From: Ignavibacteriales bacterium
Lineage (GTDB): Bacteria; Bacteroidota; Ignavibacteria; UBA10030
Length of the DNA: 64,000 bases
Assembly: GCA_026390595.1 (NCBI GenBank)
Contig: JAPLFQ010000030.1
Span: 1-64,000, forward strand
Reading direction: 5' to 3'
Position numbers and translations under genes: made by a program. Positions 41,389 to 50,699 of this stretch are shown piece by piece. The notes under the pieces were generated by a model. The model did no database searches, had not been told where the DNA came from, and was given only the letters and a program-made list of their open reading frames with translations. Numbering within the stretch: the first letter of the stretch is position 1; every line of letters starts with the position of its first letter.

Positions 41389-42270
41389 TTACTCCTTCTT
41401 GTAAGCCACAGTCTTCGGAAAATTGATCAGCTTGAATGCCGTCGAAATCCCATGCAGGGATTCCGCGTAACCGATGAAGAGAAACCCGCCGGGGTTGAGC
41501 GCATCATAGAGGTCGGATACCACCTGTATCTTCGATTTCGCGTCGAAATAGATCAGCACGTTTGCACAAAAGATAATGTCGAAGCGCGCCATGAGTCTCA
41601 TTTTCGGACGGTCATACAGATTGAGGTGTTGGAACTTCGCCAGGCGTTTCACGGATTCATCGATGTAGTACCTTGAATCTTCGGCTTTGAAGTATTTCTG
41701 GAGATAGTACTTCGGGGTATTCCGGATCGAGTACTCTCGGTAGATACCCTGGCGAGCGGTCTCAAGCACGGTGGAATTGATGTCTGTCCCGACAATCTCG
41801 ATGTCGAGCCCCGGATGTGCCGGCTTCAGGCGTTCTTGATACAGCATGCCGAGCGTGTACGCTTCCTCGCCCGACGAGCTCGCTGCACTCCACACGCGCA
41901 ACGTCGTCTTCCCGGAGGAGCGTTTTGACGCGACAATCTGGGGGACAAGTGTATGCTCAAATGCCTCGAACTGCGGCTCGTTACGGAAGAAGAACGTCTC
42001 ATTGATCGTCACGGCGTCGTAGAGGAACTTCAACTCCTCGGCCCGCCGGGTTCCGAATTTTATCAGCTGAAGATACGATTCGTAGTTCGGGAGACTGAGC
42101 ACCTGCAGCCGTTTCGACAAGCGGCCTTCGAGAAGGTACTTTTTTGTATCCTGGAACATGATGCCCGTCAGCGTGTAGATGTAATCCCGGATTTGACGGA
42201 ACATGTCATCCGACATCTTCACCGTGCTGGTGGTCTGCAATGGATTCGCGAGAGATGTTGTAACCGTCAA
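41389..42270 (-). CDS. cheR: Chemotaxis receptor methyltransferase CheR, TTG start
   Basis: 293 aa. The N-terminal helical CheR domain (FRQIRDYIYTLTGIMFQDTK) is followed by the SAM-binding domain: VWSAASSSGEEAYTLGMLYQ, IVGTDINSTVLETARQG, FDIIFCANVLIYFD and GGFLFIGYAESL. CheR methylates chemoreceptors. The start is TTG at 42270 with GGAG six bases upstream; an in-frame ATG 18 codons later has no good ribosome site. None of the three receptors here ends in the CheR-tether pentapeptide. Confidence 0.94.
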   Translation of the reverse strand: MTVTTSLANPLQTTSTVKMSDDMFRQIRDYIYTLTGIMFQDTKKYLLEGRLSKRLQVLSLPNYESYLQLIKFGTRRAEELKFLYDAVTINETFFFRNEPQFEAFEHTLVPQIVASKRSSGKTTLRVWSAASSSGEEAYTLGMLYQERLKPAHPGLDIEIVGTDINSTVLETARQGIYREYSIRNTPKYYLQKYFKAEDSRYYIDESVKRLAKFQHLNLYDRPKMRLMARFDIIFCANVLIYFDAKSKIQVVSDLYDALNPGGFLFIGYAESLHGISTAFKLINFPKTVAYKKE

Positions 42271-42361
42271 CCGTGACTCCGTGGATTAATGATCAACCGT
42301 GGATACTATTCACTGCAACGTGTTGAGCCTCTACCCGCATCTCGAACACTCCATGTCGTGC

Positions 42362-43765
42362 TCAGCGTCCCGCCAGCGTGGAAGCGGCGACATCGCGCAC
42401 CATCTCGTCTTCATCTTCCAGGAACCTGCCGATGAATTGAGGAATGCGACGGTCGTTCAGGGGAGAGAGCAGCTCGATGACGTGAATCCGCAACCATGGA
42501 TCCGGCTCATCGACGATCGCATCGAGGACTTGTACGGCCTGGTCCCCGTCCAGCCTGAAGAGCGTGTCAACGATGACCGCCCGAAGTTCCTCGGTCGCAT
42601 CGCCCCATGCACCCTTCACCGCATCAAAAGCCCGCTGCAAGAGCCGGCCATCGGACTCGATCAATTCCTTCGGGATGGCCGCATACTCGATGTGCGACAC
42701 CAGCTTGCCCATGAGCGAAATTACTTCTTTTGTCGGGGTGATTGTGCCCGCCTCCAGGAGGTTCACCATCACCTGGAACGCGCCTCCACGGTATTCGAGG
42801 ATGGGAGTCAGCACAGAATCGCACTCCTCGGATCGATTCACTGCCTCGACGAGCGCAGCTGTCACATCATCCCCCTCCAGATTTGCCAATCCCTTCACAG
42901 CGCTCACCTGTATGGAGCAGTTTCGATCTTTGAGTGCGTCGATGAGGTCGGTTTTGACAGCCTGAGCACGATCCAACGCAATCGTGCACCGTTCGCCAAT
43001 CCTGATGATGGCATGGAGAAGGATCCGGCGAAGTTTCCCTTTTACCCCGGCGAGATGATTGCAGAGCTCGTAGAATGCCTTGTCGTACCCTATCAGACTG
43101 ATGGCTTCGAGCAAGGCATAGAGAACCAGAGGGTCCGACCCCGGTTCGCCGATATGTGTGCTGATCTGTGAAAGAAGAAAATCGGTCGCCTTGGTGCCGC
43201 CAATCTTGCCGATGGCTTCTGCAGCTGTGGCTTTGGCATAACCGATTTCATTGAACGCCTTCGTAAGGGCGGGAATGGCAGACTCCGAGCGGACATTGCC
43301 GAGCGCTTCGACGGCAGAGATCACCACGTTTTCGTCCGGGTCGACGAGCAATTTGATGAGATGCGGAATGGCATCATTGCTGCCATTTGCCCCCAGGATA
43401 TCGACCACGAACTTGCGGACATCCTGGTCGGCATCATATAGATACGGAAGCAGAGCCTCCAGAGACTCTTCGCGGAGCCGCATCAGAAGTTCAGCGGCCA
43501 GGTTCCTGGTCGTAATGTTCGGATCGGCGAGGTATTCGACGACCGCTCGTGCAACATTCTTGTTGCCGATTTGGGACAAGGACCTCAATGCTGCGTCACG
43601 GACCCCTTTGTTCTCATCCCTCAGAGCAGCCGCGAGTGCCGCTATGGGCGCAAATCCGGTGCACGCAGCCAGTTCCTCGGCAGCCCGCCGCCGAGCAGCG
43701 GGATCGCTGTCTGACAAAACTGCGGCCAGATGTTGTTTAGTTTCGTCCATGCTGTGTGTCATCAT
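42362..43765 (-). CDS. HEAT-repeat protein in the che operon
   Basis: 467 aa built of about eleven HEAT/Armadillo-type helical repeats, for example DENKGVRDAALRSLSQIG, DADQDVRKFVVDILGANG and DPDENVVISAVEALGNVR. No catalytic motif, TM segment or signal peptide. HEAT proteins are scaffolds; a few sit in che clusters of other bacteria, but no role is settled. It is 17 bp after the FapA-like gene and 91 bp before cheR. It might dock CheR, CheY or receptors; that is inference. Confidence 0.88.
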   Translation of the reverse strand: MMTHSMDETKQHLAAVLSDSDPAARRRAAEELAACTGFAPIAALAAALRDENKGVRDAALRSLSQIGNKNVARAVVEYLADPNITTRNLAAELLMRLREESLEALLPYLYDADQDVRKFVVDILGANGSNDAIPHLIKLLVDPDENVVISAVEALGNVRSESAIPALTKAFNEIGYAKATAAEAIGKIGGTKATDFLLSQISTHIGEPGSDPLVLYALLEAISLIGYDKAFYELCNHLAGVKGKLRRILLHAIIRIGERCTIALDRAQAVKTDLIDALKDRNCSIQVSAVKGLANLEGDDVTAALVEAVNRSEECDSVLTPILEYRGGAFQVMVNLLEAGTITPTKEVISLMGKLVSHIEYAAIPKELIESDGRLLQRAFDAVKGAWGDATEELRAVIVDTLFRLDGDQAVQVLDAIVDEPDPWLRIHVIELLSPLNDRRIPQFIGRFLEDEDEMVRDVAASTLAGR

Positions 43766-43782
43766 CCAGCAGATTGTTGGAA

Positions 43783-45171
43783 TTATTCAAGAGGCTTTTC
43801 TTCGATCTTACCGCCGTACTCGGTGAGAATAACCTCTTTGAGCGCGTTGTGATTCAGCTTCCTCAAGCCGTTCATCTCAAGCGAAACATTCGGGAACAGC
43901 GTATCCCGCACGATGATGCGTGCCATACTGTCTTTGTTGAGCTCGAGTTTGAGACTTTCTTTGTCTTTCTGCAGTTGTTCTATCTTCCGTTGAAGCTCTG
44001 TCTGCAGGAACCTGAGCTTTGCACTGAGCTGCTGCTGTTCGGGTGACAAGCCCCCTTTGTCGAGCTGTATTCTGACAATCTTGTAGAGCGTGTCTTTTGT
44101 GTCACTCGCTTGCTTCTGGACAACTGCGATATCCTTGTCCACCGTGTTCACACGTTCATTCAGAATTCCTCTTCGGCCGACGCGCGCTCTCGACTGCCCC
44201 TCCTCACCATTTCCGAGGTTGAGGACTTCGATTTCGTTCCCTGCCTCCAGAACACATCCCACAAACACTGCCGTCGGGGCTGTGATCCTGTTCCCGGCGA
44301 CAATCTTCGCGCACACCGCTTCCCGCACGACAATTACTTCTGAACCCGCTGTGACCTTCTGATTAAGCACGTGATGGACGGTCGCTTTTCCTCCCGCCTG
44401 GAGAACTCCTTTTCCGGTTCCGATGAATCCATTCCTGACAACAACGTCTCCGCCAGCTTCGATCGTGGCATCTTCCACGTTGCCGTGTATTTCGATTGAC
44501 TTTTTTGCCTTCACCGTAAAATCGGACTTGACGTCTCCGGTGATTATTACCGAGCCGACGAAGTCAATGTTGCCTGTGGAATAGTCCACGTCTCCGCTGA
44601 TTGTGATCGTCGTCTCCACGTGCAAGGTGCCATCTGCGTCGAGCACGGCGTTGCCGTCTTCAAGAGCAATGACACGATCAGGATACCCCGGATCGAGGGA
44701 GACTCCTTTTCCCAGCTTGATGGACGGCGTTGTTACCGATTGCGGATCCACTTTCTCACCGGTGACGCTTGTCCCAGGGACTCCCGGCTCAGCCGGATGT
44801 ACCTCTGCGACAATTTCGGATTTCGAAACGTTGTTGATCCATCCAAGCTCATGGAAATCGACCTTTTTCGCCTCTTTTTCCTCCTGAGGCGGCGGATGTT
44901 TTGCGTGGGAGTATTCTATCCACCCGTCCTGGCCCTGAATCGGTCTCATGCCTTCAGCTATCAGAAATGGTCCGGATCTCGGATCTGCCTGCATCAGCTT
45001 TTCCACTGCCTCTTCACGAATTCCAAAGACGATGTTATGGTCGCGGAGCAACGAGGCAATTTCTTCTCTCGAAGGCAACATCGGTTCAGCTTCGCCGTTG
45101 CAAGAGAGGCACGCCTCCATTCCGTCAGCGGAGATCAACATTTTTGCTGCCATCACCGATGCATCACGCAC
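43783..45171 (-). CDS. FapA (DUF342) family protein
   Basis: 462 aa from a GTG at 45171, chosen because AAGGGG lies five bases upstream; an ATG at 45153 is possible, and a TTG at 45327 would add an unlikely leader. The N-terminal globular part (MLPSREEIASLLRDHNIVFG, GTSVTGEKVD) is followed by the FapA beta-helix (SGDVDYSTGNIDFVGSVIIT, GGDVVVRNGFIGTGKG) and a C-terminal coiled coil (about residues 355-415). DUF342 proteins occur in che and flagellar loci, and some affect chemotaxis arrays or polarity. First gene of the che operon here. Confidence 0.85.
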   Translation of the reverse strand: MRDASVMAAKMLISADGMEACLSCNGEAEPMLPSREEIASLLRDHNIVFGIREEAVEKLMQADPRSGPFLIAEGMRPIQGQDGWIEYSHAKHPPPQEEKEAKKVDFHELGWINNVSKSEIVAEVHPAEPGVPGTSVTGEKVDPQSVTTPSIKLGKGVSLDPGYPDRVIALEDGNAVLDADGTLHVETTITISGDVDYSTGNIDFVGSVIITGDVKSDFTVKAKKSIEIHGNVEDATIEAGGDVVVRNGFIGTGKGVLQAGGKATVHHVLNQKVTAGSEVIVVREAVCAKIVAGNRITAPTAVFVGCVLEAGNEIEVLNLGNGEEGQSRARVGRRGILNERVNTVDKDIAVVQKQASDTKDTLYKIVRIQLDKGGLSPEQQQLSAKLRFLQTELQRKIEQLQKDKESLKLELNKDSMARIIVRDTLFPNVSLEMNGLRKLNHNALKEVILTEYGGKIEEKPLE

Positions 45172-45416
45172 TTCGGCCCCTTTCTCACAGATTCCACATG
45201 TCCCATTTTGCAGTGAGATCCTGACAATTGTTCTTTCATCATCTGACAAGTATCGTGCCCAACAAAAGGGCGCGAATAATGTGCAAATTGGAAATAAGGC
45301 GAAAGGTGACTGAAAGGGGGTGGCCAAAAGCAGACACTTGCCTAAAATGTTATTGCAAGCGAACTAATGAGATATCGAGGCAATTGAAGCGGCGGGTGCA
45401 TGCGAGAAAACCGGAC
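45172..45416. other. Intergenic region between the fapA-like gene and the receiver genes
   Basis: 245 bp without a supported gene. It holds a weak terminator (45411-45428) for the receiver unit and a sigma-54-like sequence (45246-45259). The rest is AT-richer than its surroundings and has no clear ORF. Confidence 0.6.
45246..45259 (-). promoter_or_regulatory. Candidate sigma-54-like promoter of the che operon
   Basis: The minus strand reads GGCACGATACTTGT. The -24 part matches GGCACG and the spacing is right, but the -12 part is TTGT rather than TTGC. Transcription would start near 45235, 64 bases before the chosen GTG of the fapA-like gene, and this also argues against the TTG start at 45327. 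The changed -12 base makes it doubtful. Confidence 0.35.
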
Positions 45417-45428
45417 TTATCGTTCCGG
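45411..45428 (-). terminator. Weak hairpin terminator after the receiver genes
   Basis: A 5-bp stem CCGGA/TCCGG around the stop codon of the gene at 45417, followed on the minus strand by TTTTCTCG. The stem is short, so some read-through is expected. Confidence 0.4.
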
Positions 45429-46001
45429 AGTGGACTTTTCACGAGCCAACAGCTGCAGCTGGGGCACGATGTGTTCGTGATAGCAATCAGGGCAAACGCC
45501 GTGAGAAAACGAAGCATCCGAGCGATACTTGACGAAGCGATCGACGGGCTGCCACTCTTCGTGGTCGTCCCTGATCCGTTTGCAGTAGGAGCATATCGGA
45601 AGCAGGCCTTCGAGTTGATTCACTTTCGTCTTCAGATGAAGGAGCCTCTCGGCTACGCGGAGACGCAGGACGATGTCCATGACTTCGCATGGCTTGGCAA
45701 GGACGTCATCGGCCCCGGCATTCATCGCATCGAGGTATTTGACCTTGCCGTCTTCCGAAGTGAGAATGATGATATAGGTATACTTCGTGTCTTTCTGACC
45801 CCGAATGCGCCTGCACAGTTCGAGGCCATCACTCTCGCCAAGAGCCCGTTCGGTGATCACAACGCGAGGGGTTTGAATCCTGAACGTCATCCACGCGCTT
45901 TCTCCGGTCGCCGCCTCGAGGACTTTGTGATCCTGATCCGCCAAGGATTGGGCCAGGAAACCGCGCCATTCGTTGTCACTACCAGCCAATAGAATCTTCA
46001 T
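45417..46001 (-). CDS. Degenerate receiver protein with CxxC tail (phospho-Asp replaced by Glu)
   Basis: 194 aa. Residues 1-120 are a receiver fold, but the acidic pair is missing (MKILLAGSDNEW), and the phospho-acceptor is Glu51 (RVVITERALG). The Thr (LTSEDG) and Lys (LAKPCE) remain. A helix joins this to a tail [17 protein letters not shown] ... [13 protein letters not shown], with two CxxC pairs, a probable zinc site. The same tail ends many sensor kinases; its role is unknown. It is a diverged copy of the gene at 46087 and likely acts without phosphorylation, or mimics the active state. Confidence 0.9.
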   Translation of the reverse strand: MKILLAGSDNEWRGFLAQSLADQDHKVLEAATGESAWMTFRIQTPRVVITERALGESDGLELCRRIRGQKDTKYTYIIILTSEDGKVKYLDAMNAGADDVLAKPCEVMDIVLRLRVAERLLHLKTKVNQLEGLLPICSYCKRIRDDHEEWQPVDRFVKYRSDASFSHGVCPDCYHEHIVPQLQLLAREKSTPER

Positions 46002-46086
46002 TAGGCACGATCATGTTTTAGATATTCATCTGCTATCGTGCTCCTGCACGCAGCGAGCGCTAGGGACATCTTCCACACGCTGCCTA

Positions 46087-46713
46087 TCAAAGATCCGTCT
46101 CAGCAGAGATATCCCCACCGGTCCCTACGCTTTCCTCCTTCACCTGCTTCGTGCGACGAAACTCATCAATCTCGGGCCGGAGATGTTGTTCGTAACAATC
46201 TGGACAGACGCCGTGGGAGAACAGCGCATCGGTCCGCTGTGTGATGTACTTCTCAATGGGGAGCCACGTCATATCCTCTTCACGTATTCTCTTGCAGTAT
46301 GAGCAAATCGGCAGCAGCCCCTGCAACTGCTTGATTTCGCGCTGCAGACCCAGGATTCGCTCAGCCACATGCAAGCGCGCGGCGAGCTGGTCGACATCAA
46401 ACGGCTTGGTAATGAAATCGTCCGCTCCCGCATCCATCGCCTCGAGATAACTCCCTTTGCCATTGAGAATTGTGAGGAAGATGATGTACGTATAGATCTC
46501 CCTGTTCTCTGCTCGTATCATGCGGCTGAACTCGAGCCCGTTAATATTTGGCATGATCCAATCTGTGATCACCAGCTGCGGCCTGGTCGACAGGTACAGT
46601 TCCCATGCCTCCCGTCCATCCGCAGCAATGGAGACAGTGTGCCCGAGTGATTTCAATTGTTCGGAAAGAATCAGTTGCGATACAACTTCGTCATCAGCTA
46701 TGAGGATTTTCAT
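46087..46713 (-). CDS. Response regulator with CxxC zinc-like tail
   Basis: 208 aa. A complete receiver: MKILIADDE, phospho-Asp51 in [21 protein letters not shown] and FITKPFD. The tail [18 protein letters not shown] ... [16 protein letters not shown] carries two CxxC pairs. No DNA-binding domain. It overlaps the hybrid kinase gene by 20 bp, so it is a likely partner of that kinase, taking phosphate from its Hpt domain. The paralogue 85 bp downstream has a broken phospho-site. Confidence 0.92.
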   Translation of the reverse strand: MKILIADDEVVSQLILSEQLKSLGHTVSIAADGREAWELYLSTRPQLVITDWIMPNINGLEFSRMIRAENREIYTYIIFLTILNGKGSYLEAMDAGADDFITKPFDVDQLAARLHVAERILGLQREIKQLQGLLPICSYCKRIREEDMTWLPIEKYITQRTDALFSHGVCPDCYEQHLRPEIDEFRRTKQVKEESVGTGGDISAETDL

Positions 46714-49186
46714 TTCGCTTTACCCCTGTCAAGTGTTTGGAAAGTTCTATCAGCGCTGTCTGTAGAGCATGCTCCAGTTCGTCCACCAACCTGAAAGCTT
46801 CCTGCAGAGAGTCACCAAACGTCTGCACCTCGAGCTCCTGGCACAACCTGGTCACAACAACGACTCCCAACTGGGCACTGCTCCCACGCAGCTTGTGCGC
46901 AGCAAAGCCGAGGGACGTGAAATCGCGTGCCTGAATACTCTTGTGCATCGTTTCCAATCGTTCCGGCGCATCCGTCACGTATTGCTGGATGATCAGTTCC
47001 AGAAGAGGAGGATGTGTGTTGGATCCGATACTCGCGAGCTCGTCAAACCGTGCCTTGTCGAGAACCGTCACCGGAGCTTCCGCCCCCATCGCGTCGATTC
47101 CTTCCGGTTCTGACTCCACGTTGACTGATTGCAGAATCCTCGCGACCCATTTCTGGAGAGTTTTGCGCAGTACCTCTTGTTTAATGGGCTTCGAGACGTA
47201 GTCATCCATGCCCGCTGCGAGACATTTCTCCCTGTCACCTTGCAGCGCATTAGCAGTCATTGCTACGATAATCGTGCGCCTGCCCTGTTGTTCATTCTTT
47301 CGGATATGGCCTGTCGCTTCGTACCCATCCATGACGGGCATCTGACAATCCATGAATACAAGATCGTAGACACTTCGTTCAAGCGCGTTCACTGCCTCTT
47401 CACCGTTTCCAACCACTGAAGGCTGGAAACCGGCTTTCTCGAGCATGCGAACACAGACCTCCTGATTGATGGCATTGTCTTCTGCGACAAGTATCCTGAT
47501 CGGGCGTGAGCGCCGGCTCTCCGTTTTGTCCTGCCCGTTTCCGAGCGGTGCGGGACATGCTTTGACGCTGATCAGAGAGCTTGAACCCTGGGTGATACCC
47601 ATCTCACTTCCGCCGCTACCCCCTCCTCCTTCGCGCATATCTGTGGTATTCGCGGGGACAGCCTTCTTGAACTTTGCCGAGAACCAGAAAGTGCTCCCCA
47701 CGCCAATGGTGCTGCGGACACCAATCGTCCCCTCCATCATTTCCACAAGGCGTTTCGAAATGGCGAGGCCGAGGCCGGTTCCCCCGTACTTACGTGTCGT
47801 CGAACCGTCAGCTTGTGTGAATGCCTGAAACAGGCCGGACTGAACGTCCGCCGGAATACCGATTCCCGTGTCCGCGACGGAAAAGAGAAGCTCGACCGAC
47901 GAAGTGTGTTCACACACCATTTCGATCGTCAGGGTCACCGCACCGCGCTCAGTGAATTTGATCGCATTGCCAACGAGGTTGGTGACGACCTGGCGAAGCC
48001 GTGTAGGATCACCGTTCAAGGGCGATGGGCAATCACTGCACACTTTGCCGACAACCTGCAGGCCTTTCTCATGTCCCCGCTGCAGGAGCGGTGCGAGTGT
48101 CTCATCCAGAACGCGGGCGAGATCGAACTCAATACACTCCATGGACAGCTTGCCAGCCTCAATCTTTGAGAAATCGAGAATATCGTTAATGAGCGTCAGC
48201 AAAACATCGCTCGAGCTTCGCATGATGTCTAGGTAACGGCGCTGTTCCCGATCAAGCCGCGTATCAAGCATCAACTCCGCCATTCCAACGATTCCATTCA
48301 GCGGCGTGCGGATTTCGTGACTCATGTTCGCAACGAACTCCGACTTAAGCCGCGAAGCCTGCAAGGCGACTTCTTTCGCAGCCTTCAGCTCAATCGCCTT
48401 CGTCTCGAGCACCGCCGCCTGTTCCTCGGCGGTCGTCTTTGCTTTCAGCAGCTGTTCATTGAACCGGACAAGTTCACGTTCCACTTCGAGCTTGCTTTCA
48501 ATGGCCGCCTCCACCCGCACAATAGTCTTCCGCAACTCACTTTCGATGCTGCGCTGCTTCGATAAGGCCTCCGACAACTCCGTGGTTCTCTCGGCCACCT
48601 TCTGTTCCAGCAGCTTGTTCTGATTGCTGATCCGGTTGTAGAGTTCAAGCTGTTCGAGGCCAATTGCCGTTCGGAACAGTAAGATCGACATGAGGTTCAG
48701 CGTGACCTCATTCGGTATCAGCTCGGGTTCCTTCACAACACCCACGAAAACACCCACAACACGCGAACGCGTCGCGAGCCGTTGTATGATCAAAAGACCT
48801 GCTTCATTGCGCACGGGGATGGTGACGGCCCGGTTCTGCTGCACAGCCCATCCGAACAGCCCTTCGTCGATGATGTTGTTCAGCTTCTGCTGCAGAGGCT
48901 CCTCGTCCATTCGCGGTTCGACGTACTCGAGGACGAACTCGTTGTCAGACTCTTTCACTTTGAAGAATGCAACAGCCTCGAACGCAGCGAGTCTTCTCAG
49001 ATGCACGTCGGCGGAACTGAACAGGGCCAGTTGGTCCTCTTCACCCCCGGTTTGAGCATGGATTTCATCGACTGCTGCCACCTCTTCGAAGGCCTCCAGC
49101 ATCCACTGGTTGGTCGCCTCAAGGTAGCGCACCCGTTCTGCAAGATCCGTATCACTCGGGCTTTGATGATGGTGCGATTCGATCAT
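46694..49186 (-). CDS. Cytoplasmic hybrid sensor kinase (GAF-HisKA-HATPase-REC-Hpt)
   Basis: 830 aa without TM helices. GAF-like domain about residues 50-185, a long coiled coil to 285, HisKA with [15 protein letters not shown] (His290), HATPase with [16 protein letters not shown] and [18 protein letters not shown], a receiver about 570-690 ([22 protein letters not shown]) and a C-terminal Hpt ([15 protein letters not shown]). It can run a full internal phosphorelay and then pass to the overlapping receiver gene. It follows the HDOD gene by 3 bp. The signal is not known. Confidence 0.95.
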   Translation of the reverse strand: MIESHHHQSPSDTDLAERVRYLEATNQWMLEAFEEVAAVDEIHAQTGGEEDQLALFSSADVHLRRLAAFEAVAFFKVKESDNEFVLEYVEPRMDEEPLQQKLNNIIDEGLFGWAVQQNRAVTIPVRNEAGLLIIQRLATRSRVVGVFVGVVKEPELIPNEVTLNLMSILLFRTAIGLEQLELYNRISNQNKLLEQKVAERTTELSEALSKQRSIESELRKTIVRVEAAIESKLEVERELVRFNEQLLKAKTTAEEQAAVLETKAIELKAAKEVALQASRLKSEFVANMSHEIRTPLNGIVGMAELMLDTRLDREQRRYLDIMRSSSDVLLTLINDILDFSKIEAGKLSMECIEFDLARVLDETLAPLLQRGHEKGLQVVGKVCSDCPSPLNGDPTRLRQVVTNLVGNAIKFTERGAVTLTIEMVCEHTSSVELLFSVADTGIGIPADVQSGLFQAFTQADGSTTRKYGGTGLGLAISKRLVEMMEGTIGVRSTIGVGSTFWFSAKFKKAVPANTTDMREGGGGSGGSEMGITQGSSSLISVKACPAPLGNGQDKTESRRSRPIRILVAEDNAINQEVCVRMLEKAGFQPSVVGNGEEAVNALERSVYDLVFMDCQMPVMDGYEATGHIRKNEQQGRRTIIVAMTANALQGDREKCLAAGMDDYVSKPIKQEVLRKTLQKWVARILQSVNVESEPEGIDAMGAEAPVTVLDKARFDELASIGSNTHPPLLELIIQQYVTDAPERLETMHKSIQARDFTSLGFAAHKLRGSSAQLGVVVVTRLCQELEVQTFGDSLQEAFRLVDELEHALQTALIELSKHLTGVKRNENPHS

Positions 49187-49189
49187 ACG

Positions 49190-50038
49190 TCATTCCGACA
49201 AGAAGCGGTCGAACACTTCGGTCGATTGGCGATCGACCATGTCCATCAACCTTGGGAGAACGTCCAACGACAGCCCGAGAGATTCCCATGCATCTTCGTT
49301 GATGCTGGGGACCGATTGTTCTCCGCTGCTCCCGATCCGCATGGCATGAACGATAGCATCAGCGAGGTGAACGATGACAGTCTCCACGTTGTACCGCGTT
49401 GCGAGCTCGGGGGCATGATGGAATCCAATGATCTGCTCCAGACTCAGCGGGAGTTTCCAGTTTTGGACCAGTGAACTTCCGACGGCGGCGTGGTCATACC
49501 CCAGGACATTGCGTTCTGCCTGAAACAACGGCTCGTCTGAGGATGATACTCTCTGGAAGATCTCTTCTGCCTTTTCGGGAGCTTTCTCGAAGATTATCAG
49601 CCGCCCGACATCATGCAAAATGCCCGCGACGAAAAACTGTTCCACGTTCTGTTCACCGACGAGCGATGCGATCGTGCGTGCGGCTGTTCCGCACGCCACG
49701 CTGTGTTTCCAGAACGATTCGATCGTGACGAATTTCTCCGGGATTCGCTTGAACGATTTGATCACGGAAGTCGCCAGCGCAAGATCCCGCAGTTGCTGCG
49801 TGCCAACGACTATGACGGCGCGCGAAATTGTGTCGATTTTCCGCGGGAACCCGAAGAAGGCGCTGTTCACAACATGCAGCAACCGCGCACTCAGCCCGGG
49901 GTCCTGGCTGATGATTGTACTCATGTAACCGACCGAAGAGCGCGGGCTGTTGATGGCTTCATTCAGTTTGGTGTACACCAACGGCACCGACGACAGTTTC
50001 TCCATTCCACGCAGAAGATCCCGGGGACTACTGAGCAT
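49190..50038 (-). CDS. HDOD domain protein (third in window)
   Basis: 282 aa from the ATG at 50038, which has AAGGAGG upstream; a frame extending to 50179 runs through the preceding gene and is rejected. HDOD features: LSSVPLVYTKLNEAINSPRS, ISQDPGLSARLLHVVNSAFF, RAVIVVGTQQLRDLAL and AGILHDVGRLIIFE. It overlaps the 117-aa gene by 11 bp and precedes the hybrid kinase. No sigma-like tail, unlike the protein at 11874. Probably an adaptor within this sigma-28-driven signalling unit. Confidence 0.93.
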   Translation of the reverse strand: MLSSPRDLLRGMEKLSSVPLVYTKLNEAINSPRSSVGYMSTIISQDPGLSARLLHVVNSAFFGFPRKIDTISRAVIVVGTQQLRDLALATSVIKSFKRIPEKFVTIESFWKHSVACGTAARTIASLVGEQNVEQFFVAGILHDVGRLIIFEKAPEKAEEIFQRVSSSDEPLFQAERNVLGYDHAAVGSSLVQNWKLPLSLEQIIGFHHAPELATRYNVETVIVHLADAIVHAMRIGSSGEQSVPSINEDAWESLGLSLDVLPRLMDMVDRQSTEVFDRFLSE

Positions 50039-50381
50039 TGTGCACCTCCTTAGACCTGGCCTTGGCGATACGGAGAGTTGCGAGCCGGAACAATTCATCA
50101 ACAAATTGGTTTTTCCGATCCGTATGCCGGAAGAGAACCTTTGCTTCGTTCTCAGCGAGTTCCATAACCCTGGGGTCAAGACTCTTCACCGCTGTCACTT
50201 GCTCTCCGGCGGCGGCTGTATCCACAACGGTGACTTCGACGACTCCCCACATCTTCAGGATCTTTGCGGACTTTTCGGTAATCAGGCTCCCCTCTTTCAT
50301 CAACACGCGCCCGTGTAGATCCTTCACCGGATCCTCCAACACCATCCCCTCCGTCAAGCTTTCTATGTCAATTTTGCCCAT
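50028..50381 (-). CDS. Small conserved protein resembling the N-domain of HD-GYP proteins
   Basis: 117 aa from the ATG at 50381 with GAGAG six bases upstream; the longer frame to 50477 would start inside the sigma-28 promoter. Residues 1-45 (IESLTEGMVLEDPVKDLHGR, then MKEGSLITEKSAKILKMWGV) recall the DUF3391-like segment found before HD-GYP domains and in stand-alone proteins beside HDOD genes. The rest is helical and basic. First gene of the sigma-28 unit. Function unknown. Confidence 0.83.
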   Translation of the reverse strand: MGKIDIESLTEGMVLEDPVKDLHGRVLMKEGSLITEKSAKILKMWGVVEVTVVDTAAAGEQVTAVKSLDPRVMELAENEAKVLFRHTDRKNQFVDELFRLATLRIAKARSKEVHNAQ

Positions 50382-50467
50382 ATGATCTCTCTGCCCTTTC
50401 AGATTGCATTCCGCAGTTACCCTGGGTACGATCATGAGACACCGATCGACACACTTCCACACATAGA

Positions 50468-50494
50468 TAATCGGCAATTTCAGCGGGAACTTGA
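50468..50494 (-). promoter_or_regulatory. Sigma-28 (FliA) promoter
   Basis: Minus strand TCAAGTTC-N11-GCCGATTA, against the consensus TAAAGTTT-N11-GCCGATAA: six of eight and six of eight matches with the exact 11-base spacing. It lies just past a terminator and about 85 bases before the ATG at 50381. This places the 117-aa gene, HDOD, hybrid kinase and both receiver genes in the late, FliA-dependent class. Confidence 0.75.
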
Positions 50495-50540
50495 TAGACG
50501 CTGGCGGAGAATCAACGAGACTCTATCGCGGCCTAAAAAG

Positions 50541-50575
50541 AAATCGATGCGCCGATTCAGGCAGCGCATCGATTT
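50541..50575 (-). terminator. Intrinsic terminator of the chemoreceptor gene at 50700
   Basis: A perfect 12-bp inverted repeat (AAATCGATGCGC with its complement, 11-base loop). On the minus strand it continues TTTCTTTTTAGG, a good T tract. Confidence 0.88.
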
Positions 50576-50699
50576 CCATTGTGCTCTCCGGTGTATGATC
50601 CCCGCGCATCACATTGGCTGCTGCAAACGATGATCTCACCCCAATTCTCCCAGATTGAACGCGAGCTGATTCAAACAATCCGTACTATGCTCACCACAT

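Larger units (their letters stand above)
50382..50699. other. Regulatory intergenic region: terminator plus sigma-28 promoter
   Basis: 318 bp without a gene. From right to left it holds the intrinsic terminator of the heme-motif chemoreceptor gene (50541-50575), then the sigma-28 promoter (50468-50494), then an untranslated leader of about 80 bases. Confidence 0.8.

Noticed and set aside
45172-45327. N-terminal extension of the FapA-like protein with a CGIC...CLSC pattern
   Set aside because: It needs a TTG start with no ribosome site. The first CxxC lies upstream of the best start and part of this stretch may be promoter DNA.
46005-46041. GCACGAT/ATCGTGC inverted repeat between the two receiver genes as a terminator
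   Set aside because: Loop of 23 bases and no T tract; could be a weak hairpin only.
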